A DNA stretch of 64,000 nucleotides, taken from Streptomyces sp. SAI-127 (GTDB taxonomy: Bacteria; Actinomycetota; Actinomycetes; Streptomycetales; Streptomycetaceae). Of the stretch, positions 1 through 8,890 are shown piece after piece. The stretch lies in contig NZ_JARXYJ010000001.1 of NCBI RefSeq assembly GCF_029894425.1, positions 4,216,001-4,280,000 on the forward strand. Reading direction: 5' to 3'. The position numbers and the translations under genes were made by a program. The number at the start of each line of letters is the position of its first letter. Position 1 is the first letter of the stretch. The notes below the pieces were generated by a model. The model was not told the DNA's origin, made no database searches, and saw only the letters and a program-made list of their open reading frames with translations.

Positions 1-2134
1 AGGGGGCCTCCGTCGCGGCAGCCGCCTCCTCCTTCGGCTCCACCGCGAGGTGCGGCAGCCGCTTCTCCAGCCACTGCGGCAGCCACCAGTTGGAGTCGCC
101 GAGCAGATGCATCGCGGCCGGCACCAGGGCCGTGCGCAGGATGAAGGCGTCCAGGGCGACGGCGGCGGCGAGTCCCACACCCGCCATGGCGGCCCCGTAG
201 TCGCCGCTGAGCACGAACGCCAGGAAGACGCAGACCATGATCAGGGCGGCGGAGTTGATGACGCGGCTGGTCTCGGCGAGGCCCACGCGCACCGCGCGCG
301 CGTTGTCCCTCGTGTGCACCCACTCCTCGTGCATCCGGCTGACCAGGAACACCTGGTAGTCCATGGAGAGGCCGAACAGGAGCGAGAGCATGATGATCGG
401 AAGGAAGGCCGCGATGGGGCCCTCCTTGCCGAGGCCGAGCAGGTCGAGGCCCCAGCCCCACTGGAAGATCGCCACCAGGACGCCGAAGGAGGCGGCGGCC
501 GCTATCAGGTTCATCAGGGCGGCCGTGAGCGGGACCACCACCGAGCGGAAGGCGATCAGGAGCAGCAGGAAGCCCAGGCCGATGATCGTGGCGATGAAGT
601 ACGGCAGCCGGTCGGCGGTCACCGACGCGAAGTCCTTGGAGACCGCCGTGACGCCGCCCACGTGCGCCTCGACGCCCGCCTCCGGGATCACCTCGTCCCG
701 CAGGGTGTCGATGAGTTCGTCCGTCTCCTTGGCCTGCGGTGAGGTGGTCGGGACGACCTGGATGACCGTGACGCCGTTGGCAGGGGGCGCGGAGCCCGCC
801 TGGGCCACGCCCTCCGTCTGCCGGATCGCCGTCACCAGGGACTCGCCCGCGTCGCCCTTCACGACGACCTGGAGCGGACCGTTGAAGCCGGGGCCGAAGC
901 CCTCGGCGAGCAGGTCGTACGCCTTCCTGGTCGTCGACGAGGCCTCGTCGTTGCCCTGGTCGACGGTGCCCAGGCGCAGGGACAGGAGCGGGAGGGCGAG
1001 CACCGCCATCACGGCGACCGCGAGGACGGCCACCGTGCGCGGGCGGCGTTCCACGGTCGCGGACCAGCGGGCGGCGAGGCCGCTCGGACGGTCCGTGTCG
1101 GGTCCCTGCGCGGCCAGCTTGCGCCGCTGGCGGCGGCTGAGCACCCGGTGGCCCAGGAGGCCGAGCAGCGCGGGCAGCAGGGTCACGGCCGCGAGGACGC
1201 TCAGGACGACGGTCAGCGAGGTGCCGATGACCACGCCGTCCAGGAAGCGCAGGTTGGTCACCAGCATGCCGGCCAGCGCGATGCACACGGTGCCGCCCGC
1301 GAACAGCACGGCACGCCCGGAGGTGTTGAGGGCGGTGACCGCCGCCTCCTCGGGGTCCAGGCCGCGTTGGATGCCCTTGCGGTGCCGGGTGACGATGAAC
1401 AGGGCGTAGTCGATGCCGACGCCCAGGCCGATCAGGGTGGAGAGCAGCGAGGCGAGTTCGGGCACGTTGGTGACATGGCTGATCAGCGTCGTGGAGAACA
1501 GGCCGGTGCCCACGCCGAACAGGGCGACCAGGATCGGCAGCAGCATCGCGAAGAGCGAGCCGAAGGCCAGGAACAGCACGACGGCCGCCGCGAGGATGCC
1601 GACGATCTCAGCGGTGCCGGTGGGCGGCTCCTGGACGCGTGTGATGGCCTGGCCGCCCAGTTCGACCTGGAGGCCGTCACCGCGCGCGTGCTCCGCCGTG
1701 TCGACGACGTCCTGGACCAGATCCTTCGGTACCGCGTTCGCCTGCTCGGCGAAGGTGACCTGGGCGTAGGCGATCCGCCCGTCCTTGCTGATCTGCGCCG
1801 CGCCCTGTGCCCCGTACGGATCGGTGACCTCGCCGACGCCCTTCATCGCGCCGATCTCCTTCAGCACGGGCTCGAGCCGGGACCGTACGGCCTGGTCCCG
1901 CACCGATCCCTCCTCGACCTTCCACACCACGGTGTCGGTGTCGCCCGCGCGCTCCGGGAAGGCCTTCGCCATCAGGTCGTACGCCGTCTTGGAGTCCGTG
2001 TTGGGCAGCGAGAAGACGTCCGCGTAGTTCGTGCCCGCGGACGTGCCCGCCGCGCCGAGCCCGAACAACGCCCCCACCCACAGCAACAGGACCACCAGCC
2101 GGTGCCGATAGCACCAGCGTGCCAATACCGCCAC
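1..2134 (-). CDS. MMPL/RND-superfamily membrane transporter (3' end beyond window)
   Basis: A continuous minus-strand frame runs off the left edge; about 711 residues are visible. It shows the two-halved MMPL layout. There is an N-terminal membrane helix after VLARWCYRHR, a large extracytoplasmic domain, and a block of helices with GLGVGIDYALFIVTRHR. A second extracytoplasmic domain follows, then a second helix block with LLFGLSMDYQVFLVSR. Family members export lipids or drugs with proton motive force; the substrate cannot be read here. The start is a GTG with AGGGGAG eight bases upstream; another in-frame GTG lies 9 bp further upstream. It is divergent from a two-component system (157-bp gap), which may regulate it (inference). 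Confidence 0.9.
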   Translation of the reverse strand, partial: MAVLARWCYRHRLVVLLLWVGALFGLGAAGTSAGTNYADVFSLPNTDSKTAYDLMAKAFPERAGDTDTVVWKVEEGSVRDQAVRSRLEPVLKEIGAMKGVGEVTDPYGAQGAAQISKDGRIAYAQVTFAEQANAVPKDLVQDVVDTAEHARGDGLQVELGGQAITRVQEPPTGTAEIVGILAAAVVLFLAFGSLFAMLLPILVALFGVGTGLFSTTLISHVTNVPELASLLSTLIGLGVGIDYALFIVTRHRKGIQRGLDPEEAAVTALNTSGRAVLFAGGTVCIALAGMLVTNLRFLDGVVIGTSLTVVLSVLAAVTLLPALLGLLGHRVLSRRQRRKLAAQGPDTDRPSGLAARWSATVERRPRTVAVLAVAVMAVLALPLLSLRLGTVDQGNDEASSTTRKAYDLLAEGFGPGFNGPLQVVVKGDAGESLVTAIRQTEGVAQAGSAPPANGVTVIQVVPTTSPQAKETDELIDTLRDEVIPEAGVEAHVGGVTAVSKDFASVTADRLPYFIATIIGLGFLLLLIAFRSVVVPLTAALMNLIAAAASFGVLVAIFQWGWGLDLLGLGKEGPIAAFLPIIMLSLLFGLSMDYQVFLVSRMHEEWVHTRDNARAVRVGLAETSRVINSAALIMVCVFLAFVLSGDYGAAMAGVGLAAAVALDAFILRTALVPAAMHLLGDSNWWLPQWLEKRLPHLAVEPKEEAAAATEAP

Positions 2135-2291
2135 GCTCCACACTCCCCTGTCGGTAGTCGGTCGGTCCCCCAGGTCCTCGCAACAGGATTGGCGGTGGCA
2201 CACGCGCGTGGACATGAGACGCCCATGACTCTCAAGGAACTCCAAAGAGCGAACCGGCCCGACTGTCAGTGGCCCGGCCGATACTGGGGGC

Positions 2292-2993
2292 ATGACTGGG
2301 GGAGAGACGAAGAATCCGGGCACCGTGCTGGTGGTGGAGGACGAGGAGAGCATCGCCGACGTGCTCGCCATCGCCCTGCGCTACCACCGGTTCGAGGTGA
2401 TGGTCGCGGGCACCGTCCGTGAGGCGCTCGCGCTCACCGACCGCACCCGCCCGGACGCGGCCCTGCTCGATGTGATGCTGCCCGACGGCGACGGCCGCGC
2501 CCTCGGCCGTGAACTGCGCGAGCGGCGGCCCGATCTGGCCCTGGTCTTCCTCACCGCGCGGGACTCCCCCGCCGAGATCGTCGGCGCCCTCGGCTTCGGC
2601 GACGACTACATCACCAAGCCGTTCAACATCGACGAGGTCGTCGCCAGGATCACCGCGGTCCTGCGCCGCACCCGCCCGGCCGACGTCCTGCCGCAGCGCC
2701 CGCCCCTGCGCTACGGCGACCTGGAGCTGGACGAGACGACATATTCGGTGCACCGCGACGGCCGCACGGTCCAGCTCACCCCCACCGAGTACGCACTCCT
2801 GCGCTTCCTGGTGCGCAACGGCGGCCGGATCGTGCCCAAGGAGCAACTCCTGCGCCACGTCTGGCAGTACGAGCACACCCCGCCCGAGTCGACCGTCGTC
2901 GAGACCTACATCAGCTATCTGCGACGCAAGCTGGACGCCCTGGGACCGCCGGTGATCACCACCCGGCGGGGTGTCGGGTACGGGCTCGCATGA
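2292..2993 (+). CDS. OmpR/PhoB-type response regulator
   Basis: A 233-residue DNA-binding response regulator. The receiver domain covers about residues 10-125, with acidic residues in VVEDEES, phosphoacceptor Asp60 in LLDVMLPDGDG, and the TAR and KPF motifs. A C-terminal winged helix (about 140-233) carries LTPTEYALLRFLV and RRGVGYGLA, typical of the OmpR class. The stop overlaps the start of the following histidine kinase (ATGA), so the two are translationally coupled. The ATG lies only a few bases after a weak TGGGGG, so translation may be leaderless. The divergent MMPL transporter is the obvious candidate target, by proximity only. Confidence 0.93.
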   Translation: MTGGETKNPGTVLVVEDEESIADVLAIALRYHRFEVMVAGTVREALALTDRTRPDAALLDVMLPDGDGRALGRELRERRPDLALVFLTARDSPAEIVGALGFGDDYITKPFNIDEVVARITAVLRRTRPADVLPQRPPLRYGDLELDETTYSVHRDGRTVQLTPTEYALLRFLVRNGGRIVPKEQLLRHVWQYEHTPPESTVVETYISYLRRKLDALGPPVITTRRGVGYGLA

Positions 2994-4450
2994 AGGTCCG
3001 CCTGCCTCGTTGCCGACACGGCATCCATTCGCTGCGCGGCAAGCTGACGCTGGCCAATGTGGCGCTGCTCGCGATCGGTATCGTCGCGGCGACCGCCGTG
3101 AGCGTGATGGGCATGCGGTACTACCTGCTCGACCAGATCGACAGCGAACTCATCAAGACCCGGGACTCCCTGGGCGGTTCACAGATCACCCTGCGGGAGA
3201 TCGACTCGCTGAGCATGCTTGGCTTCGTGCGCGACCGGCTCATGCCGGCACAGCAGGAATCGAGCGATGAGCGCTCGACCGAGACCGTCTTCGCGGTCGT
3301 CGACCGCCGGGGCGAGCCGATCAGGATCCTCGGCTTCGACCCGACCGATGCCCAGCAGGGCCTGGCGGAGGCGACCGGCGACCCGCGCGCGCTCGCCGCC
3401 GACTCCGAGCCGCACGACGTGACTCTGGACGGCTCCCCGTACCGCGCCACGGCGGCCCGGCTCGGCGACGGCTCCTACGCCCTGCTCGCCACGCCCACCG
3501 ACGTCCTGCACCAGGGCGTCGCCAAGGCCGTCCGGCTCGACCTCGCGATCGGCAGCCTGCTGCTCGCGCTGCTGGCCTGTCTGACGATGTTCAGCGTCCG
3601 GCGCCGGATGCGGCCGCTGGAGGACATGGTGGAGACCTCGTCGGCGATCGCCGAGGGGGATCTGACCCGGCGCGTCCCCTCCAGCCGCGAGGCCACCCTG
3701 GAGGTCGAGCAGCTGCGGGTCGCCCTCAACTCCATGCTCCACCAGGTCGAGTCGGCGTACCGCACACGCGAGCAGAGCGCGGCCCAGCTGCGCAGCTTCG
3801 TCGCCGACGCCTCGCACGAGCTGCGCACCCCGCTGTCCGCGATACGCGGCTACCTCCAGCTGTACGACAAGGGCATGCTGTCCGACCCGGACGACCGCAA
3901 GCGCGCCTGGGCCCGGGTGCTCGCGGAGACCGACCGGATGGGGCGGCTCGTCGACGAGCTGCTCACCCTCGCCCGCCTCGACCAGCAGCCCGAACTGCGG
4001 TTCAGGAACGTCGACCTGAGCCGGCTGGTGCGGGACGCGGCCGATGATCTGCGGGTGCAGCAGCCCGGCCGGCCCGTCGAGGTCTCCGCCGAAGGCTCAC
4101 TGCTGGTGCGGGCGGACGAGTCGGGGCTCAGACAGGTCCTGGGCAACCTGGTGGCCAACGTGCGCACGCACACGCCCGCCGAGGTGCCGGTGCGGCTGGA
4201 GGTGGAGCGTGAGGACGGGGTCGTACGGCTGTGTGTCGCGGACGAGGGTCCAGGGCTGCACGCCGACGACGCGGCACGCGTCTTCGACCGGTTCTTCCGG
4301 GTCGGGGGCGGCGCGGGCAGCGGCCTCGGTCTGGCGATCGTGCAGGGCGTGGTGCGGGCCCACGGCGGCGAGGTGGCGGTCCGCACGGCTCCGGGCGAGG
4401 GGCTGGCGGTGACGGTCAGCCTGCCGACGCGGGTGTCCGAGGGTCAGTGA
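2990..4450 (+). CDS. Sensor histidine kinase, HAMP type
   Basis: A 486-residue membrane histidine kinase, partner of the adjacent regulator. The first membrane helix is near residues 20-42, followed by an extracytoplasmic sensor domain of about 140 residues. The second helix is near 185-203, then a HAMP segment. The HisKA domain has the phosphorylated His276 in SHELRTPLSAIRGY. The ATPase domain has an N box (LGNLVANVRTH), a G1 box (ADEGPGL) and a G2 box (GSGLGLAIVQG). Start overlap with the regulator gene supports one operon. The signal sensed is unknown. Confidence 0.93.
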   Translation: MKVRLPRCRHGIHSLRGKLTLANVALLAIGIVAATAVSVMGMRYYLLDQIDSELIKTRDSLGGSQITLREIDSLSMLGFVRDRLMPAQQESSDERSTETVFAVVDRRGEPIRILGFDPTDAQQGLAEATGDPRALAADSEPHDVTLDGSPYRATAARLGDGSYALLATPTDVLHQGVAKAVRLDLAIGSLLLALLACLTMFSVRRRMRPLEDMVETSSAIAEGDLTRRVPSSREATLEVEQLRVALNSMLHQVESAYRTREQSAAQLRSFVADASHELRTPLSAIRGYLQLYDKGMLSDPDDRKRAWARVLAETDRMGRLVDELLTLARLDQQPELRFRNVDLSRLVRDAADDLRVQQPGRPVEVSAEGSLLVRADESGLRQVLGNLVANVRTHTPAEVPVRLEVEREDGVVRLCVADEGPGLHADDAARVFDRFFRVGGGAGSGLGLAIVQGVVRAHGGEVAVRTAPGEGLAVTVSLPTRVSEGQ

Positions 4451-4468
4451 CCCCAGGCGTACGTCCGC

Positions 4469-4867
4469 TCAGTCGGCCATCACCAGGGCCCACACGGTCT
4501 TGCCGTGCCGCCCCCGGCCCCACACCCCCCACGCGGCGGCGATGTTCTCCACCAGATGCAGACCGCGGCCGGTCTCCTCCCACTCGCCGACCACCCGCAG
4601 CCGGGGTTCCAGCAGGCCCTCGTCGGAGACCTCTATCAGGCAGGAGCCGTCCGCGAGTGCGGTCACCGCGACCTCGAACTCCCGCTCCAGGAGCGGCCCG
4701 TGGCGCACCACGTTGGTGGCCAGTTCCGAGACCAGCAGAACCGCGTCGGACACCGCCGGATCGTCCGGTCCGTGGCCCCAGTCGGCCAGGTGGTCCCGGA
4801 CTCGCCGCCGGGCGAGACCGACGGAAGCCGGATGCCGGGGCAGCCGGAAGGAGTTGCGTCTCAGCAC
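4469..4867 (-). CDS. RsbW-like ATP-binding regulator (anti-sigma factor kinase fold)
   Basis: A 132-residue single-domain GHKL ATPase without histidine-kinase modules, the size of Streptomyces RsbW/SpoIIAB-like proteins. The N box is SELATNVVRHG, the G1 box VSDEG and the G2 box GRGLHLVENIA. Such proteins bind sigma factors or phosphorylate anti-anti-sigma factors, but many Streptomyces copies have no assigned partner and no partner gene is next door. The start is GTG with GAGGAG five bases upstream. It converges on the histidine kinase gene with 18 bp between stops. Confidence 0.85.
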   Translation of the reverse strand: MLRRNSFRLPRHPASVGLARRRVRDHLADWGHGPDDPAVSDAVLLVSELATNVVRHGPLLEREFEVAVTALADGSCLIEVSDEGLLEPRLRVVGEWEETGRGLHLVENIAAAWGVWGRGRHGKTVWALVMAD

Positions 4868-4990
4868 GTTTGCTCCTCACCCCGCGCACACCTCCATCAC
4901 ATGGTGCTGCGTTGAGTGGCTGCCCGGCGTCACTCGGGCGAATGTCAGTTCCATGGGAATGCGTCGGATACGGCGCGATGACGTCGTGCC

Positions 4991-5040
4991 CAGATCCAGG
5001 GCGTCGGATCAGATCCAGGGCGTCGGGTTCAGATCCAGCT
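4991..5040. repeat. Short tandem repeat at the 3' end of the substrate-binding protein gene
   Basis: The unit CAGATCCAGGGCGTCGG occurs at 4991-5007 and 5010-5026, and the first bases recur at 5030-5039, where they encode the last residues and stop of the solute-binding protein. The gene's terminal codons thus seem duplicated twice downstream, as from replication slippage. No function is evident. Confidence 0.7.
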
Positions 5041-6582
5041 GAGGCGCCAGAGGCGGAAGACTCCGGTGCCGTCCGAGAGGTACTGGCCACCACCGACGTC
5101 CTCGCTGGTCACGACGTAGTCCTTGGCCTGCCACAGCGGGATGACCGGGACGTCGCGGGCGATGTCCGCCTGGAGATCGCGGAAGTCCTGCTCGGCCTCA
5201 GCGCGGTCGGCGTACCGCTGACTGTCCTGAATCAGATGGTCGACCTCGTTGCTGCTGTAGCCGGTGTTCATGGTGCCATCGGTGCCGACGAGCGGGGAGC
5301 CGTAGGTGTCCGGGTCGGGGTAGTCGGCCACCCAGCCCACCGCGTAGGCGTCCAGCTTCCCGGTCGCCCAGCGCTTTTGGAAGTCGGTCCACTTGTAGCC
5401 CTTGAGCGTCACCTTGAACAGGCCGCTCGCCTCCAGCTGCCTCTTGAGCTCCTTGGCCTCCGCGGCGGCGGAACCGCTGGTGAGGCCGTAGCCGTAGGTG
5501 AAGCTGACCGGAGTGGTGACGCCGGCCTCGGTGAGCAGGGCGCGGGCCTTCTTGACGCTCGGCTCCGAGTAGGTGTCGAAGAACGACGTGGTGTGGCCGG
5601 TGATGCCGGTCGGGATCAGCGAGTAGAGCGGGTCGACGGTCCCCTCGTACACCGAGGCGGCCAGCTGCTCGCGGTTGATCAGCCAGGCCATGGCCTGACG
5701 CACCTTGGTGTCGTGCAGGGGCCTGCCCGCGCGGGTGTTGAGGTAGAGGTTGCGGATCTCGGAGCTGTCGGCCTCCGAGACACGCTGGCTGGGGTCGCTC
5801 GGGTTCAGTCCGGCGAGGACGTCGGGCGGCAGCTGGCGGTAGGCGACGTCGATCCGCTTCGCCTTCCAGGCGCTGTTCAGCTTGTCCGAGTCGCCGTAGT
5901 AGTCGAGTTCGACGGGGCGGCCGGTGCTGTTGATCTCGCCCTTGTAGTCGCCGTTGGGCGCGAGGACCGCCTTCTTGCCCTTCGTATACGCCGTCAGTTC
6001 GTACGGCCCGGTGCCGTCGACGCCGTTGTCGGTGCGCAGCGAGCCGGCGGGGTACTTGGTGCTGTCGACGATGGCGCCGGCTCCCGTGGCCACCTTGAAC
6101 GGGAAGGTGGCGTCGGACGAGGAAAGCCTGAAGGTGACGGTCCGGCCGCTGGCACTTACCGACTGGAGGGTGTCCAGCAGCGTGGCCGGGCCGACGTCGG
6201 AGTTGATCTTCTTGACCCGGTCGAAGGAGTACTTGACGTCCTTGGCGGTCATCTCGCGGCCGCTCGGGAACTTGAGACCCTCGCGCAGCACGCAGCGGTA
6301 CGTGCGCAGATCACTGCCCTCGAACGCACAGCTCTCGGCCGCGTCGGGCACGGGTGTTTCACTGCCCGGTTCGAAGGCCAGCAGTGACTGGAAAACGTTG
6401 TTGAACAGCGCCCAGGAACCGGCGTCATAGGCGCCGGCCGGATCGAGTGAGGTGACTTCGTCCGTCGTCCCCACCCTGATCGTCCTGCCCGTCCCCTCGG
6501 ACGGGAGCAACTGCCAGCCGCCTACTCCCACGACCCCCAGAACAAGCAGCGTCGCGAGAATCCGCACGCGAACCGACCGCAT
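5029..6582 (-). CDS. ABC transporter substrate-binding protein, family 5 (peptide/nickel type)
   Basis: A 517-residue extracytoplasmic solute-binding protein of the oligopeptide class (SBP_bac_5). It has an N-terminal hydrophobic segment (MRSVRVRILATLLVLGVV) and typical family stretches such as TSLDPAGAYD, GTGPYELTAY and NTRAGRPLHD. There is no lipobox cysteine after the hydrophobic stretch, so it looks membrane-anchored or Sec-secreted rather than a lipoprotein, which is slightly unusual. The chosen ATG has GGGGAGGG upstream; an upstream in-frame ATG at 6621 lacks this support. No permease or ATPase gene is adjacent, so it is an orphan binding protein. Ligand unknown. Confidence 0.88.
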   Translation of the reverse strand: MRSVRVRILATLLVLGVVGVGGWQLLPSEGTGRTIRVGTTDEVTSLDPAGAYDAGSWALFNNVFQSLLAFEPGSETPVPDAAESCAFEGSDLRTYRCVLREGLKFPSGREMTAKDVKYSFDRVKKINSDVGPATLLDTLQSVSASGRTVTFRLSSSDATFPFKVATGAGAIVDSTKYPAGSLRTDNGVDGTGPYELTAYTKGKKAVLAPNGDYKGEINSTGRPVELDYYGDSDKLNSAWKAKRIDVAYRQLPPDVLAGLNPSDPSQRVSEADSSEIRNLYLNTRAGRPLHDTKVRQAMAWLINREQLAASVYEGTVDPLYSLIPTGITGHTTSFFDTYSEPSVKKARALLTEAGVTTPVSFTYGYGLTSGSAAAEAKELKRQLEASGLFKVTLKGYKWTDFQKRWATGKLDAYAVGWVADYPDPDTYGSPLVGTDGTMNTGYSSNEVDHLIQDSQRYADRAEAEQDFRDLQADIARDVPVIPLWQAKDYVVTSEDVGGGQYLSDGTGVFRLWRLSWI

Positions 6583-6653
6583 CGGTTGCCCTCCCCGGAC
6601 CCCATGGGCCCCAGTGCACATGCCACCCCCTAGTGGCGCGGATCACCTAATCA

Positions 6654-6668
6654 CAGGTGTTTCACCTG
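6654..6668. promoter_or_regulatory. Short inverted repeat upstream of the substrate-binding protein gene
   Basis: CAGGTG-TTT-CACCTG is a perfect 6-bp inverted repeat about 70 bp upstream of the start at 6582, in a relatively AT-rich stretch. It is a possible operator for a dimeric regulator; no matching regulator is evident nearby. Confidence 0.3.
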
Positions 6669-6760
6669 GGGGAAGAGGGATTTGTCGAGTTGGGCAAGAC
6701 GTTACCGCAAGGGATTTCGGCCATGTTTCACAGCGTTCCCACAGGAGCTTGGGCCGACGA

Positions 6761-7105
6761 TCAATGGACCATCACGTAGACGACCGCCCCGGCGCACACC
6801 ATGACCGACGCGACCGCTCGCGCCATGATCGCCCGGCCCACGATCCGCCGCAGCCACGGGACCGGAACGCCTCTCAGCAGCCACGTGACCGGCAGGGAGA
6901 GCGCGGACACGCAGGCGAGGAGGAAGAACTGCCGCGCGGGCGGGTAGGCGGGCTCCCAGGGGTCGTGAGCCGCGCTCTCGAGATGCAGCAATCCCGCGAC
7001 CGCGAACCAGAACAGCGCGCAGCCACCGGTGAGCAGGGTCTCGTACAGGGCGAACAGAACCGGCCTGGTGCGGGCGAGGCGCTGGAGGGACGTGTCGGAC
7101 ATCAT
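6761..7105 (-). CDS. Small membrane protein of unknown function
   Basis: 114 residues with about three hydrophobic segments: near residues 18-42 (LYETLLTGGCALFWFAVAG), 60-80 (FFLLACVSALSLPVTWLL) and 92-113. I recognise no conserved domain. Two adjacent ATG codons start the frame, with GGGGGAGGG seven bases before the first. It lies downstream of the metallophosphoesterase gene on the same strand but is separated by 119 bp, so it may be independently transcribed. Confidence 0.7.
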   Translation of the reverse strand: MMSDTSLQRLARTRPVLFALYETLLTGGCALFWFAVAGLLHLESAAHDPWEPAYPPARQFFLLACVSALSLPVTWLLRGVPVPWLRRIVGRAIMARAVASVMVCAGAVVYVMVH

Positions 7106-7168
7106 GCGCGAGCCCTCCCCCGGGCGGCCCAGGGAGAGCCGTCGTGGTCAAAGTACGCCGACTCCGCA

Positions 7169-7212
7169 CCGGGCGCAGCCGTACGACGGGCCGGGCGCAG
7201 CCGTACGACGGG
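7169..7212. repeat. Tandem 22-bp direct repeat in an intergenic gap
   Basis: Two exact copies of a 22-bp unit (7169-7190 and 7191-7212), each containing CGCAGCCGTACGACGGG, lie just downstream of the metallophosphoesterase stop codon, and the start of a third copy follows. Probably a slippage product; no hairpin is obvious. Confidence 0.7.
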
Positions 7213-7224
7213 CCGAGCCGCTGT

Positions 7225-8532
7225 TCAGGCCTGCTTCGACGCCAGTTCGATCACCGTGATGTCCGACGGGGCGCCCACGCGCGTGGGCGGGCCCCAGGCG
7301 CCGGCGCCCCGGCTGACGTAGAGCTGGGTGTCGCCGTAGCGCTCCAGGCCGGCGACGGTCGGGTTCGCGGCCTCCGCGAGGAGGTTGCCGGGCCAGAGCT
7401 GGCCGCCGTGGGTGTGGCCGGAGAGCTGGAGGTCGACGCCGTGGTCGACGGCGTCGTGGATCTGGACCGGCTGGTGGGCGAGGAGCACGCACGCGCGTGC
7501 CGTGTCCCGGTCGCCGAGGGCCTTGGCGAAGTCGGGGCCCTGGCCCTCGCTCTCGCCGGCGATGTCGTTGACGCCGGCGAGGTCGAACCACGCCAGTTCC
7601 GTACGGTCGTTCTCCAGCGGGCGCAGACCGAGCCGCCGTACCTCCTCGACCCACTGCTCGGCACCGGAGAAGTACTCGTGGTTGCCGGTGACGAAGAACG
7701 AGCCGTGCCGTGCCTCGAGCTGGGTGAGGGGGGCTGCCGCCGGGCCGAGGTCCTTCACGCTGCCGTCGACCAGGTCGCCGACGACCGCGATCAGGTCCGG
7801 CCGGGTGGAGTTGATGGTGTCGACGACCTTCTGGGCGAACCCACGGCCGAGCACCGGGCTCAGGTGGATGTCGCTGACCACCGCGATCCGGTAGCCGTGC
7901 GCCGCGCGCGGGAGCTTCGCCAGCGGCACGGTGACCCGCTTGACCCCGGGCCCGCGCAGGACGCCATATGTGCCGTAGCCGACCGTTCCCACGGCGGCCG
8001 CGGCGGCGGCTCCGGCGACGACCCGGGAGACGAAGAGGCGGCGGGAGGGGGCGGCGACGAGGGTGGAGCCGCCGGGTGACGGCGGCTCCTCGGACGCCGG
8101 TCCGCCCTGCCCGGGTTTCCGGGGCGGGCTGCCGGCCTCCTGCGGCTTGTCGGCAGGTGCTCCTGCCGGTACCCGCTCCGGGTGCGGTACGGCGGCCACG
8201 GCGGACTCGCCGCGCCTGTCCCGGCGTTCGAGGAAACGCCGCAGCAGGGGGCGTACGACCTCTCCCGCCACGACCGCGAGCAGCAGGTAGATCGACAGCG
8301 CCAGCCACAGGAAGCCCGGCCACGCGAGCACGCGCTGGAGCCAGAAGGGGGCGCCGGTGCGCTCCGCGACCAGGGCACCGACCGCCAGCACCCAGCCGCC
8401 GCCGATGAGCACCGCGCCCACGCGGCGGGCCCGGCCGGGGCCGCCGGTGGTGTCGCGGAACAGACGGCGCCACAGGTACCAGTTGGCCGTCACCAGGACG
8501 GCCAGGGCGAGCAGTGCGAAGACGATGACCAC
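7225..8532 (-). CDS. Membrane-anchored metallophosphoesterase (calcineurin-like)
   Basis: 435 residues. The N-terminal third has several hydrophobic helices and a proline-rich linker. A hydrophobic segment near residue 170 precedes a C-terminal phosphoesterase domain with every metal-binding block: VSDIHLSP, VGDLVDG, GNHEYFSG and GHTHGGQLWP. The family hydrolyses phosphomonoesters or diesters with two metal ions; the layout resembles YaeI/YkuE-type enzymes acting at the membrane. The start is GTG, 6 bp after the stop of the SCO4848-like gene, so the two are probably co-transcribed. Substrate unknown. Confidence 0.9.
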   Translation of the reverse strand: MVIVFALLALAVLVTANWYLWRRLFRDTTGGPGRARRVGAVLIGGGWVLAVGALVAERTGAPFWLQRVLAWPGFLWLALSIYLLLAVVAGEVVRPLLRRFLERRDRRGESAVAAVPHPERVPAGAPADKPQEAGSPPRKPGQGGPASEEPPSPGGSTLVAAPSRRLFVSRVVAGAAAAAAVGTVGYGTYGVLRGPGVKRVTVPLAKLPRAAHGYRIAVVSDIHLSPVLGRGFAQKVVDTINSTRPDLIAVVGDLVDGSVKDLGPAAAPLTQLEARHGSFFVTGNHEYFSGAEQWVEEVRRLGLRPLENDRTELAWFDLAGVNDIAGESEGQGPDFAKALGDRDTARACVLLAHQPVQIHDAVDHGVDLQLSGHTHGGQLWPGNLLAEAANPTVAGLERYGDTQLYVSRGAGAWGPPTRVGAPSDITVIELASKQA

Positions 8533-8538
8533 GGTCTG

Positions 8539-8799
8539 CTAACTCTCGAGGGACGGCTGTGAGTTCCGGCGCAGTGCGCGCACTCCACGCAACCCGATGA
8601 GCCCGACGACCGTCCCCAATACGAAGGAGACGACGGCCAGCAGCAGGTGCACCCAGAAGTACCCCGTCGGGTCGCCCGCGTCGTCGAACGCGAGCCCGCT
8701 GGCGTCCTTGACGAGGTTCTTGACGAAAGTGATCCAGATGATCCAGCTCCACACCCCGAAGGCGAGCAGGAACCAGGAGACGGGGCGGCTGAGCTTCAT
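8539..8799 (-). CDS. SCO4848-family small membrane protein
   Basis: 86 residues with two membrane helices (about 6-25 and 47-70) and a basic C-terminal tail (RGVRALRRNSQ). It matches the short actinobacterial SCO4848 family, of unknown function, which I recall lying next to a D-Ala-D-Ala carboxypeptidase, as it does here. It is divergent from that carboxypeptidase gene with 91 bp between starts, and upstream of the metallophosphoesterase with a 6-bp gap. Confidence 0.8.
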   Translation of the reverse strand: MKLSRPVSWFLLAFGVWSWIIWITFVKNLVKDASGLAFDDAGDPTGYFWVHLLLAVVSFVLGTVVGLIGLRGVRALRRNSQPSLES

Positions 8800-8890
8800 G
8801 GGTCCAGTATCGCGGGCCGTTGTCCGGTTCGGCGGCCGGGGTGGGGAGGGTGCCGGGACTTCACCCTCCGCGCCATGTACGTTCCTGAGC

